A stretch of 24,903 nt of DNA from Alphaproteobacteria bacterium (GTDB taxonomy: Bacteria > Pseudomonadota > Alphaproteobacteria > Micavibrionales > Micavibrionaceae). Under the pieces are notes generated by a model. It was not told the origin of the DNA, made no database searches, and saw only the letters and a list, made by a program, of their open reading frames with translations. The stretch lies in contig NZVS01000002.1 of the NCBI GenBank assembly GCA_002701555.1, positions 1 through 24,903 of the forward strand, read 5' to 3'. Positions 6,588-14,864 of the stretch are shown piece by piece. A program made the position numbers and the translations under genes. The number at the start of each line of letters is the position of its first letter. The stretch's first letter is position 1.

Positions 6588-9122
6588 TTATTGGTGGAAT
6601 TTGGATGGGAGATCAAGAAGGATAGTTTTTATACGCGCATTGGAAAAATAATCCGTATTATCCAATTCCGCTTCAATATCCTTATCTTCGTAAGACTTTT
6701 TCAAATCCCATGTATGATAGACAATATCGGGTGACAAAAGGGATTCCAAATAATCTATGACAAAGGGATAAAGCTTTATATCAAAGGAAACTGCCGACAG
6801 TTTTTGCAATCTTGCCTGCTCGGCCACGCGTTGCGCCTCCGTTTTAAGACCGTTTTCGTCCCCCTCCTCAAGCAAATCGTCGATATGGCCGGTCGGCAGG
6901 TAATAAGAAATATGAAAGCCTGCATCCGAAAAATCAGCAAATTTTTCACTGCGTGTTGAGCTTTCAACAATGACCCTGTCTTTTAAATCATATGCGGCGT
7001 CCAGCTCGGTTAATCTGGAAAGCGCGCCTTCAAAAGTTTTGTCGCCCAGATTTTTTACATCCAGCCAGATTTTCATGGACTTACCCGGCAACTCATACTC
7101 CAGCAAATCTTCCAAAGTTAGATCATGTACGTCTTTCCGGTCGTGACTGACCTTAAAAATCCCGTCCTGAAAAATCAAATCGGTCTCATACCCGTCTAAT
7201 CCAAATTTGCGAACATCCATCAGTTTCCCAAGGGAATTAATACGGTGGGGCAATACGCGCCCGTGTTCGTTGTCATTCCATTTGTTATTTAACCTTGCAT
7301 ATTCATATACAGGGTTTTCAGCACTGTTCCATTGATGTTTTTTGTGAACAATATCAAGATTATTCTTATCGCCGCGATAGAGCTTGCTTGCAATATCTTG
7401 TGATGGATCATAGAGACTGGAAACTATGCCCAGGTCCCCCATGATATAATGAAAGAGCTGTTCGTTAGCATAGGGGGTTTCCGTATTGGATCGTAAAGCA
7501 TCAATACGCTCTTTGTAGAGTGGTATATACTCATCGGAAGTCCAGACCAAAAAAGGGATAGCTGTCATATCATAGGAAAAATTAGAGGAATTATGGCCTC
7601 TGCCGTTTACAACATCATCTGCATGGTCCGATAAATAAGTTAAGGTGGCTGGGTGGTTGGTTGCATCAAGTTGATTAATTACTGACGACACAACATAATC
7701 ATTGAAAGCCACACTATTATCGTAGCAATTTATTTGCTTGTTGCCGCCCGCAAGCTTTTCACCAAAAATTTCAGGGCTTAGATCTTCATGGAATTTATTG
7801 TAATCCGTTGGGTATCTCAGGCAATAATCGCCATGATTGCCCATCAGATGAACAACTATAAAACGGTTATTATTCGGTGCGCTTTTCAAAACCTCATCTA
7901 TACCGCCAAGAACCACATCATCAAAATCGTTTGTTTTTGCGTGCTCACCTATATTGGTGTTGTATTTTTTAACGGTATCAGCACCAAGCGCTATAATTGA
8001 AATCGGGCTATCCCAACTACCCATCATCACTTGGTTGGTCAACCATGATGTTTCATAGCCTGCGGCCTCTGCCATATCCATTATAGTAGGTGATGTATAA
8101 TATTTCTGACTGTTTGATTGTGTGGCAGAAGTCAGCGCAAGTGTCAGCGTCTGAACCGTATGCGTATGGCTGGAAAAAGCTTTATTTAAAACGATCAGAT
8201 TTCCTGTGTCTTCTATTTCATTCAGGCGGGGCGTGGTGTCGCGCGGATAACCATAAAGACCCATATGATATTTATTCAAAGACTCACCGATAATCAGAAT
8301 ATGAGTTTCGCCTTGTGCCCCTGTTGTTGCCTGATATGTCTTTTTATGTTCTGAAGCATCCTTTTGCATTTCCCTGAATTTTTCAAGCTCGTTTGCATAT
8401 TGCTGCTTGTAAACCCAAAACCCCGCATAGAGATCAATCGTATCCGGCTGGTCAACCACACGGATTGTTCCCACCAGCATAATCAAAGTGGCAAGCATAA
8501 TTTGCCATTTATGGCCGCGGCGGTCCGTCAGAGTGTAGAGGCAGCCTATAAATATCATCAAGAGTACGATAAAACCTGAAAGCAGAACTCCAAATCCTAT
8601 AAACTGGGTAATATATTCAAAGGCCTCGTTTACATTTGTATCAAGCAACGCAAGATAGGCATCCGAATTTAGTGGGCTATCGAACAGAAGATAATGCCCC
8701 AGATAAATAAAAGGCACCGCGAAAAGGAAAATCAATACTACTGAATAGGCGGTTTTCAGAAAATGCCGCCAAGGGGCCCTTTTCATATTTGATAGCAAAA
8801 ACCCCCCTGATAAAACAGCAAGACAGCCAGCTGTGTAAGTCAGCATAGAAACAAAGGGAACATCGTAAAATGTTAATCGATGTGTAAATGCAATAACGCA
8901 AAACAATGTAAAGATCTTTAATCCCAGTGCAAAAAAACGCCCGAATTTTGCGACAATCAACACCGTTGCCCAGACAACAGAAAATAAAAATGTTTTAAGT
9001 AATGAAACCTGTTGCGCTTCAATAGGTGCCAAAAAGATTATCGGCAAAATGACCAGCGCCAAAAGCCCCCAAGGCACGCCTTGCTTTAACAGGTTAAAAA
9101 ATTGTTCCTTGGGAAAATTCAT
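6588..9122 (-). CDS. Phosphoethanolamine transferase-like membrane sulfatase fused to a C-terminal GDPD-like phosphodiesterase domain
   Basis: This is an 844-residue two-part protein. Residues 1-225 hold a set of hydrophobic segments and the inner-membrane portion typical of EptA/CptA-type enzymes. Residues 270-590 form an alkaline-phosphatase-superfamily domain with E280 in GESLNKYHMGLYGYPRDTTP, a likely threonine nucleophile in SHTHTVQTL (T322), MGNHGDY with H430, SDHADD with D499 and H500, and RGH with H510. This domain would transfer phosphoethanolamine from phosphatidylethanolamine to a lipid A or glycan acceptor in the periplasm. After about residue 620 comes an extra domain resembling GDPD/PLC-like phosphodiesterases: PHRINS (H626), GYETDL (E646, D648), KVSHDR (H660) and KIWLDVKN (684-691). 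Known transferases of this family are about 500-580 residues and lack it. The gene starts 12 nt after sdhA with AGGCGAG before the ATG. Confidence 0.86.
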   Translation of the reverse strand: MNFPKEQFFNLLKQGVPWGLLALVILPIIFLAPIEAQQVSLLKTFLFSVVWATVLIVAKFGRFFALGLKIFTLFCVIAFTHRLTFYDVPFVSMLTYTAGCLAVLSGGFLLSNMKRAPWRHFLKTAYSVVLIFLFAVPFIYLGHYLLFDSPLNSDAYLALLDTNVNEAFEYITQFIGFGVLLSGFIVLLMIFIGCLYTLTDRRGHKWQIMLATLIMLVGTIRVVDQPDTIDLYAGFWVYKQQYANELEKFREMQKDASEHKKTYQATTGAQGETHILIIGESLNKYHMGLYGYPRDTTPRLNEIEDTGNLIVLNKAFSSHTHTVQTLTLALTSATQSNSQKYYTSPTIMDMAEAAGYETSWLTNQVMMGSWDSPISIIALGADTVKKYNTNIGEHAKTNDFDDVVLGGIDEVLKSAPNNNRFIVVHLMGNHGDYCLRYPTDYNKFHEDLSPEIFGEKLAGGNKQINCYDNSVAFNDYVVSSVINQLDATNHPATLTYLSDHADDVVNGRGHNSSNFSYDMTAIPFLVWTSDEYIPLYKERIDALRSNTETPYANEQLFHYIMGDLGIVSSLYDPSQDIASKLYRGDKNNLDIVHKKHQWNSAENPVYEYARLNNKWNDNEHGRVLPHRINSLGKLMDVRKFGLDGYETDLIFQDGIFKVSHDRKDVHDLTLEDLLEYELPGKSMKIWLDVKNLGDKTFEGALSRLTELDAAYDLKDRVIVESSTRSEKFADFSDAGFHISYYLPTGHIDDLLEEGDENGLKTEAQRVAEQARLQKLSAVSFDIKLYPFVIDYLESLLSPDIVYHTWDLKKSYEDKDIEAELDNTDYFSNARIKTILLDLPSKFHQ

Positions 9123-9134
9123 CTCGCCTGATTA

Positions 9135-10925
9135 TTAATATACGCGTTTCTTAGGCGGAACAGCCTCGACCTCATCCGTCATAGTATGCAATGTCACAGG
9201 GCGGTAGCCGATTTTCGTGCCGCCTTTATCATCCACCCAAATAACCGAATGCTTCATCCAATCATCGTCATTACGCTCTGTGAAATCTTCGCGGGAATGT
9301 GCACCGCGTGACTCTTCCCGATTGGAAGCACATTCCATAGTTGCCACAGCCTGTGATAGTAGGTTGTCCAGCTCAAGAGTTTCAATAAGATCTGTGTTGA
9401 AAATTAGAGAACGATCCTTAATTCCCAAATCCTGCTTCTGGTCAAAACATTCATGAATTTTATGTACGCCTGCAGAAAGCGTTTCGCCTGTACGGAAAAC
9501 AGCTGCATGGTTCTGCATCGTCTTTTGCATTTTCATGCGCAAATCTGCCGTTGACGTTGAGCCTTTCGCATTTCTGATATGGTCTAAACGAGCCAGCGCG
9601 CGGTCACCTTTATCATCGCCCAGAGGTTTATGGCCCATACCCGGTGTAATCAGCTCTGCTGCGCGGATGGCAGCCGCACGTCCAAACACAACCAGATCAA
9701 GAAGTGAGTTCGAACCAAGACGGTTTGCACCGTGTACCGAGACACAACCCGCCTCACCTATTGCCATCAGGCCTGGAACGACGCGGTTAGGATCGGTATC
9801 TGTCGGGTTAACAACTTCCGTATGTACATTTGTCGGGATACCGCCCATGTTATAATGGACCGTTGGCAATACGGGGATTGGCTCTTTCGTTACATCCACA
9901 CCAGAGAAAATCCGCGCTGTTTCAGCAATACCAGGCAAACGCGAATGTATGATTTCAGGATCCAGATGTTCAAGGTGAAGGTGGATATGGTCTTTTTCTT
10001 CACCAACACCGCGGCCCTCGTTAATCTCAACAGTCATTGAGCGAGAGACAACATCACGTGAAGCCAGATCTTTTGCAGATGGAGCATAACGCTCCATAAA
10101 GCGTTCACCTTCCGAGTTCGTTAGGTAGCCACCCTCACCACGCACGCCTTCAGTAATCAGGCATCCCGCGCCATAAATTCCGGTTGGGTGGAATTGTACA
10201 AATTCCATATCCTGCAAAGGAATACCAGCGCGCAAAACCATCGCATTACCATCACCTGTGCAAGTATGCGCAGATGTACAAGAGAAATAGGCACGCCCGT
10301 ATCCACCAGTTGCAAGTACGGTCATATGACCGCGGAAGCGATGTATTTTGCCGTCTTCCATACCCAAAGCCATAACGCCGACGCACTCGCCTTCGTTACT
10401 CATAATAAGGTCCAGCACAAAATACTCGATGAAGAATTCGGCTGAATGACGCAGGCACTCTGAATATAATGTATGCAAAATAGCATGTCCTGTACGGTCA
10501 GCTGCAGCACATGTGCGCTGTGCCGTACCTTCACCGAAATGCGTTGTCATGCCGCCGAACGGACGTTGGTAAATTTTTCCCTCCTGTGTTCTTGAGAAGG
10601 GCACGCCCATATGTTCAAGTTCAAGAACTGCCTTTGGTGCGTTTTTGCACATATATTCAATAGCGTCCTGATCACCCAACCAGTCAGACCCCTTGATGGT
10701 ATCATACATATGAAAACGCCAATCATCTTCGCCCATATTTCCAAGAGCTGCTGAAATCCCGCCTTGCGCCGCCACCGTATGTGATCGTGTCGGGAATACC
10801 TTGGTCAGACAGGCTGTTTTCAGACCCTTTTCGGCCATCCCCAAAGTGGCACGCAATCCGGAGCCGCCGCCGCCCACAACAAGCACATCGTATTCGTGGT
10901 CAATAATTTCGTAAGACAAGGTCAT
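9135..10925 (-). CDS. sdhA: Succinate dehydrogenase flavoprotein subunit
   Basis: The 596-residue catalytic subunit of complex II oxidises succinate to fumarate on the cytoplasmic face of the inner membrane. The dinucleotide-binding VVGGGGSGLRA is at residues 16-26, and the FAD-linking histidine is H49 in RSHTVAAQGG. The family signature FHPTGIYGAGCLITEGVRGE and the later HGANRLGSNSLLDLVVFGRA are intact, and the protein ends in the normal RPVTLHTMTDEVEAVPPKKRVY-type tail. Length is standard. It follows sdhD by 27 nt in the same transcript. In most alphaproteobacteria sdhB comes next, but here the next start, 12 nt on, is the phosphoethanolamine transferase-GDPD fusion. Confidence 0.98.
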   Translation of the reverse strand: MTLSYEIIDHEYDVLVVGGGGSGLRATLGMAEKGLKTACLTKVFPTRSHTVAAQGGISAALGNMGEDDWRFHMYDTIKGSDWLGDQDAIEYMCKNAPKAVLELEHMGVPFSRTQEGKIYQRPFGGMTTHFGEGTAQRTCAAADRTGHAILHTLYSECLRHSAEFFIEYFVLDLIMSNEGECVGVMALGMEDGKIHRFRGHMTVLATGGYGRAYFSCTSAHTCTGDGNAMVLRAGIPLQDMEFVQFHPTGIYGAGCLITEGVRGEGGYLTNSEGERFMERYAPSAKDLASRDVVSRSMTVEINEGRGVGEEKDHIHLHLEHLDPEIIHSRLPGIAETARIFSGVDVTKEPIPVLPTVHYNMGGIPTNVHTEVVNPTDTDPNRVVPGLMAIGEAGCVSVHGANRLGSNSLLDLVVFGRAAAIRAAELITPGMGHKPLGDDKGDRALARLDHIRNAKGSTSTADLRMKMQKTMQNHAAVFRTGETLSAGVHKIHECFDQKQDLGIKDRSLIFNTDLIETLELDNLLSQAVATMECASNREESRGAHSREDFTERNDDDWMKHSVIWVDDKGGTKIGYRPVTLHTMTDEVEAVPPKKRVY

Positions 10926-10952
10926 AATTTCTATCTATCTCTTTTTCCGTGA

Positions 10953-11348
10953 TTAAAGCGCAATTTGTAAAATACTAAAAACGCAAGCTACAGCAAGGGC
11001 CGCGAAAAACAGCTTTTGCCCGATAAGTTTTGCGATTTTAAAGCACTCGCAATGAATATAATCTTCAATTACAACCTGGTTACCAAGTACAGCATGGTAA
11101 AAAGTGGTTACAATAAATAATATCATTAAAATCGCGTTTATCGGTGACGACAGCCACGCAGTGAATGTGGCGTGATCCGCCCCGATCAGATTTACCACTG
11201 ACCACATTATCCAAAACACAAGTGGAATAAGTGCAATTGCAGACACACGCTGGGCCATCCAGTGATGCGTTCCATCATGGGCAGACCCTAGCCCTGTTGC
11301 GCGAGCCATATCAGACTTTTTATCTGTTTTTTCCCATTTCATTTTCAT
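10953..11348 (-). CDS. sdhD: Succinate dehydrogenase membrane anchor subunit, SdhD
   Basis: The 131-residue protein has three hydrophobic segments and is the smaller membrane anchor that binds haem b and ubiquinone with SdhC. The motif FYHAVLGNQVVIEDYIH holds the expected haem-region histidine and the D-Y pair near the quinone site. The frame is open ten codons further upstream, but the ATG at 11346-11348 overlaps the sdhC stop (ATGA) and fits translational coupling, so I chose it. A soluble N-terminus of about 30 residues with WMAQRVSAI leads into the first helix, as in other alphaproteobacterial SdhD proteins. It is the second gene of the sdhCDA transcript. Confidence 0.93.
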   Translation of the reverse strand: MKMKWEKTDKKSDMARATGLGSAHDGTHHWMAQRVSAIALIPLVFWIMWSVVNLIGADHATFTAWLSSPINAILMILFIVTTFYHAVLGNQVVIEDYIHCECFKIAKLIGQKLFFAALAVACVFSILQIAL

Positions 11349-11761
11349 GATAGCAATCCTTCGATTTTGGGCCACCATGTTATGGCCGTGAATACTAGTG
11401 TTGCGAGAAGCACGGCGATACCACCGATCTTTGCATTTCTAAGTTTGAATAATTTACCTGTATCCCAGATGAGGTGGCGAATACCGCTAAACAAGTGAAA
11501 ATACAAAGCCAAAGTCCAGCCCAACAGAAAAACCTGTCCCAAAGGGTGTGTGGCATATTCCATAAATTGATTATAACTTTCAGGACCAGAAGCCGCTGCA
11601 ACCAAAAGCCAAGTCAAAGCAATCAGTCCTATTGAAAGGGCAATTCCCGTGGCGCGGTGGAGTATAGACATCGCCATATTCAAAGGCCAGCTGTAAATTC
11701 CCAAATGCGGGGATAGCGGCTTTTCATATGGAGCAGATGAGGGGTTTGTTTCCGAGGACAT
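11345..11761 (-). CDS. sdhC: Succinate dehydrogenase cytochrome b556 subunit, SdhC
   Basis: The 138-residue membrane anchor shows the family pattern RP-like LSPHLGIYSWPLNM at the N-terminus and then MSILHRATG, where S32 and R36 match the quinone-binding serine and arginine of E. coli SdhC. The haem ligand is H89 in LYFHLFSGIRHLIWD. Three membrane helices are expected. AAGGAAA a few bases before the ATG is a good Shine-Dalgarno sequence. It is the first gene of the sdhCDA transcript, with a promoter candidate just upstream. Its stop overlaps the sdhD start by ATGA. Confidence 0.96.
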   Translation of the reverse strand: MSSETNPSSAPYEKPLSPHLGIYSWPLNMAMSILHRATGIALSIGLIALTWLLVAAASGPESYNQFMEYATHPLGQVFLLGWTLALYFHLFSGIRHLIWDTGKLFKLRNAKIGGIAVLLATLVFTAITWWPKIEGLLS

Positions 11762-11797
11762 TGATTTTCCTTATCTAAAAAGAATTTTACCGGGAAT

Positions 11798-11825
11798 ATA
11801 ATAGGTGTTTCTGGCCTTCATGCAA
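11798..11825 (-). promoter_or_regulatory. Probable vegetative promoter of sdhCDA
   Basis: Read on the minus strand, TTGCAT (complement of 11820-11825) and TATTAT (complement of 11798-11803) are separated by 16 nt. This resembles a housekeeping sigma-factor promoter, about 35 nt upstream of the sdhC start and just inside the 73-nt gap after the USG-1-like gene. It suggests that sdhCDA can be transcribed independently of the USG-1-like gene. Confidence 0.5.
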
Positions 11826-11834
11826 CCCATGTTT

Positions 11835-12833
11835 TTACAAAAACATCTTTATGCAATCGGTAATGGCAAGTGCGCCCAAGCGTAGATTGTCCGTTGTAGT
11901 CCAGAAAGAAAGCGCCGGATCATCACGAATATCCTCACGGATACGGCTTATAAAGATCTGGTCTTCACCTTGTGTTTCATGGGGCGTTACATATTCTATA
12001 TCACTGTTAAGATCAATAACACCAAAGCGCTTATTCGCTGTCAGTTCCCGCCTGAAATCATTGGCAGGGAAATCTTGCTCAAAACTTGTATTTACCATTA
12101 GGGACTGACCAACAAACACAGGAGCGTAGGCGCAATTCACAACAATTTCCACTTGCCGGCCTAAAATTTTTCTCAAATCATTACGCATCGTCCACTCTTC
12201 CTCGGTTTGTCCATCATCCATAAAAGTCCCCACATGTGGGATTAAGTTGAATGCAATTGGTTTTTCAAACTCTTGAGGGCGCACATCTATATTCATGAAA
12301 ATATTTTTTGTCTGGCTGTAAAGTTCGTCGCGCGCCTTGGCGCTGTGGAAAGAGACAGGCAGCATGGCCGATACGTTAAGGGTCTTAAGTGTTTTTTCCT
12401 GCAAATACCCCAATATCGGGACAAGATGAAGTGCGCCACGTGCAGGAAGGCGGATAGCTTTTTGCTTTTTAGCGTTTTCGATCGCCACGCTATTTTTTTT
12501 GAGAGGATTATATAAAGGCACATCGATGTCTGTTTTCAAAGCTCCGCTGACATCAACAATGTGTGCGCCTTTTTTGCGCCATTTCTCTACATGTGCTGCG
12601 CCTTTTTTCGCATCACCCGCAAAAATAACTACGTCGCCTTCGGCTATATCGGCCTCTACAATGTCACGCACACGTAAATTTTCGCCGCCCACAGTTACAC
12701 CGCGCGGGCCTGTCAATAAAGTATTATAAGCCCTTATATCCAATGCATCAGACATACCGGATTCGTCTAGCTGGGATAAGGTCTCATGTATTTCAGGAGA
12801 AATGGGATCAATGATATGGAGTTTTTTCGTCAT
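11835..12833 (-). CDS. USG-1-like catalytically degenerate homologue of aspartate-semialdehyde dehydrogenase
   Basis: The 332-residue protein follows the aspartate-semialdehyde dehydrogenase fold. Recognisable segments are VSAMLPVSFHSAKARDEL, PIAFNLIPHVGTF, EEEWTMRNDLRKILG and NCAYAPVFVGQSLMVN, and the end is FWTTTDNLRLGAL. Key enzyme features are missing. The N-terminal GATGxVG nucleotide loop is absent (IIDPISPEIHE instead), the cysteine motif PNCST is replaced by LPARGAL, and the RVPVxxGHS motif reads YAPVFVGQS, losing both R and H. The pattern is close to E. coli USG-1, an ASD-like protein with no known dehydrogenase activity. I therefore do not call it asd. It is the gene immediately upstream of sdhC and is divergent from the hybrid kinase. 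A structural or regulatory role is possible but unknown. Confidence 0.8.
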   Translation of the reverse strand: MTKKLHIIDPISPEIHETLSQLDESGMSDALDIRAYNTLLTGPRGVTVGGENLRVRDIVEADIAEGDVVIFAGDAKKGAAHVEKWRKKGAHIVDVSGALKTDIDVPLYNPLKKNSVAIENAKKQKAIRLPARGALHLVPILGYLQEKTLKTLNVSAMLPVSFHSAKARDELYSQTKNIFMNIDVRPQEFEKPIAFNLIPHVGTFMDDGQTEEEWTMRNDLRKILGRQVEIVVNCAYAPVFVGQSLMVNTSFEQDFPANDFRRELTANKRFGVIDLNSDIEYVTPHETQGEDQIFISRIREDIRDDPALSFWTTTDNLRLGALAITDCIKMFL

Positions 12834-12900
12834 AAATATGTCTCAAATTGTTCAATATTTTAACTTTGGATTCTTAATAGCTGTGATACCATAAATTATC

Positions 12901-14826
12901 ATGCCTAGTGACAAAGAATCTGAAAAAAAATCAAATTTTCTCGCAACAGTAAGTCACGAGATGCGCACACCCATGCAATCCGTCTATGGCTTACTTGAGC
13001 TTATTGAGCTGGAAGAAATTTCACCTTCAGTTCGGGAAATGACAGAAACGGCGCGCTCTTCCGCAAGCTCCCTGCTTGAAATTCTAGACGATATTCTCGA
13101 TTTTGCAAAGATGGATGCAGAGATGCTTGAACTTGATGATTTCGAGGTTCCTGTCCGTACACTTGTGAGAGGAACTCTGGAAGCCTTAACAGTTAAAATA
13201 CAGGGTAAGCCGATCCAGTTGGTTGACGACATTCAAGAGGACGTTCCCTTCGTCATCAAGGGTGACCCCAAACGCCTGCGTCAGATCCTGGTTAACTTAT
13301 GCGGTAATGCTTTCAAATTTACTGCCGAGGGCGAAATTACGGTGCGTGTCAGCACAAATTGTCAGAATGTCAGGGCCGCGAAAGGTGGTACGGCACTGCG
13401 TTTTGAAGTTATAGACACCGGTATTGGTATGAGCGCGGAGGCAGCAAGCCGCCTGTTCAAGCCGTTTTCTCAAGCTGACAGCTCAACTTCTCGTAAATAT
13501 GGAGGCACGGGATTGGGGCTTTCAATTTGTAAAAAGCTTGTTGAATTAATGAATGGCCAAATAGGCGTAAAAAGCAAAGAGGGTGAAGGCGCTGTTTTTT
13601 GGTTTGAAATACCGACACGCTCTGTCAGTACTGAAGCCAATACTGTCGATTTCCCAGACCTTAGCGGCGTGACGGTTCTTTCCGTTGAAGACCACCCCCA
13701 AGGCGCAAAAGAGATAGTGAATTCCTTGAAATCCATGGGAGCTCACGTCGATAGCGTCGCAACTGTTGCCGAGGGTCGGGAATTTGTAAAAAGCAAACCT
13801 TATGATGTCGGCATTATAGATCAGGGGCTGCCCGATGGTCTGGGGTTGGGGCTTATACGCTATATTATGGATATGCGGCCTTTTATGGGATTAATAATGT
13901 ATACGGTTCGCGATGATGCTGGGCTCCAGCATTCCCTACAGTCTTTGGGTGTGACTTACTTGTCAAAACCCGCAAGCCGCGCCGGTCTTGGGGAGGCCGT
14001 GAAAGATGCGGCACGAAAAGTTACAAAATATAAAGCTGAGGGCGCACAAAAACTTCTTATAGCCGAAGATACCGAGAGCGTGCGCGACCTTCTTAAGCGT
14101 CAATTGGATAAACTCGGGGTTGCTGCTGATTTTGTCGAAAACGGGGCGCAAGCTATCGAGAAGCTGAAAACCGGAAATTACGGCATCTTGTTCACCGATC
14201 TTCATATGCCGGAAATGGACGGATATGCCCTGGTTGAGCAGATAAGAAAGAACGAAGCAGAAGAGGGCGAGACCCCGCTTCCTATTATTGTATTAACAGC
14301 AGATGTACAAATGGCGCAAAGACAGGTTTATTTGGGCTATGGTTTTAATGAATGCCTTTTAAAGCCAGTCTCCCTTGGGCATTTCCGCAGGCTTCTAATA
14401 CGCTGGGGCCTTTTGAACAATGAAAGCCAAAAAGTTGAACTTCAAGCAAATGAAACCGGATCCACAGAGTTGAAAACAGAAGAATTTGGTGATGCTATTT
14501 GCCTGAAGACACTAGAGGCGCAAATGGGGACGCTTGATGAAAGTGCCATTGAGATGTTGGGAATGTTTATTGACATGACCTCACCGCTCATTACAAAATT
14601 AAAAGAAGCTCACGCCAATGATGATAGTCACGATGTATCCGAGACCGCACATTCTTTGAAAGGGGCAGCAAGATCGGCAGCAGCCTTAAGGCTGGGTGAC
14701 ATTGCCGCGGATTTGCAGGATTCCTCTGAAAAAGGCGAATATGACCCCAGCCTTATAGAGAATCTTGCGCATGAGTTTTCTCGCGTTAAATCACATATAG
14801 AAAATTTAACCCTAGCAAATAAATAG
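12901..14826 (+). CDS. Soluble hybrid histidine kinase: HisKA-HATPase-REC-REC-HPt
   Basis: The 641-residue protein holds a whole phosphorelay but no sensor. HisKA starts almost at once with FLATVSHEMRTPMQS, phospho-acceptor H19. The ATPase domain follows with N132 and N136, DTGIGM (162-167) and GGTGLGLSI (201-209). The first receiver (about 257-375) has E263 and D264 and phospho-site D307. The second (about 383-500) has D433 in FTDLHMPEMDG. The HPt domain at the end has H584 in AHSLKGAA. A stop codon 9 nt upstream (12892-12894) in the same frame rules out a longer N-terminus, so the lack of a sensor is real. It may receive signals from a partner protein. It is the first gene of the plus-strand series, divergent from the USG-1-like gene. 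No obvious Shine-Dalgarno sequence precedes the ATG. Confidence 0.92.
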   Translation: MPSDKESEKKSNFLATVSHEMRTPMQSVYGLLELIELEEISPSVREMTETARSSASSLLEILDDILDFAKMDAEMLELDDFEVPVRTLVRGTLEALTVKIQGKPIQLVDDIQEDVPFVIKGDPKRLRQILVNLCGNAFKFTAEGEITVRVSTNCQNVRAAKGGTALRFEVIDTGIGMSAEAASRLFKPFSQADSSTSRKYGGTGLGLSICKKLVELMNGQIGVKSKEGEGAVFWFEIPTRSVSTEANTVDFPDLSGVTVLSVEDHPQGAKEIVNSLKSMGAHVDSVATVAEGREFVKSKPYDVGIIDQGLPDGLGLGLIRYIMDMRPFMGLIMYTVRDDAGLQHSLQSLGVTYLSKPASRAGLGEAVKDAARKVTKYKAEGAQKLLIAEDTESVRDLLKRQLDKLGVAADFVENGAQAIEKLKTGNYGILFTDLHMPEMDGYALVEQIRKNEAEEGETPLPIIVLTADVQMAQRQVYLGYGFNECLLKPVSLGHFRRLLIRWGLLNNESQKVELQANETGSTELKTEEFGDAICLKTLEAQMGTLDESAIEMLGMFIDMTSPLITKLKEAHANDDSHDVSETAHSLKGAARSAAALRLGDIAADLQDSSEKGEYDPSLIENLAHEFSRVKSHIENLTLANK

Positions 14827-14864
14827 CTTTACCGCTTATACCTGCCTTTGATAAAACATGTCCC

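Noticed and set aside
1782..9134. Mobile element explaining the sdh split
   Set aside because: No transposase, integrase, terminal inverted repeats or target-site duplication was seen at either edge of the interval, so I do not call an element.
9535..9855. Plus-strand frame of 106 codons inside sdhA
   Set aside because: It is antisense to a strongly conserved gene, has serine/arginine-rich composition typical of an opposite-strand shadow, and no family features.
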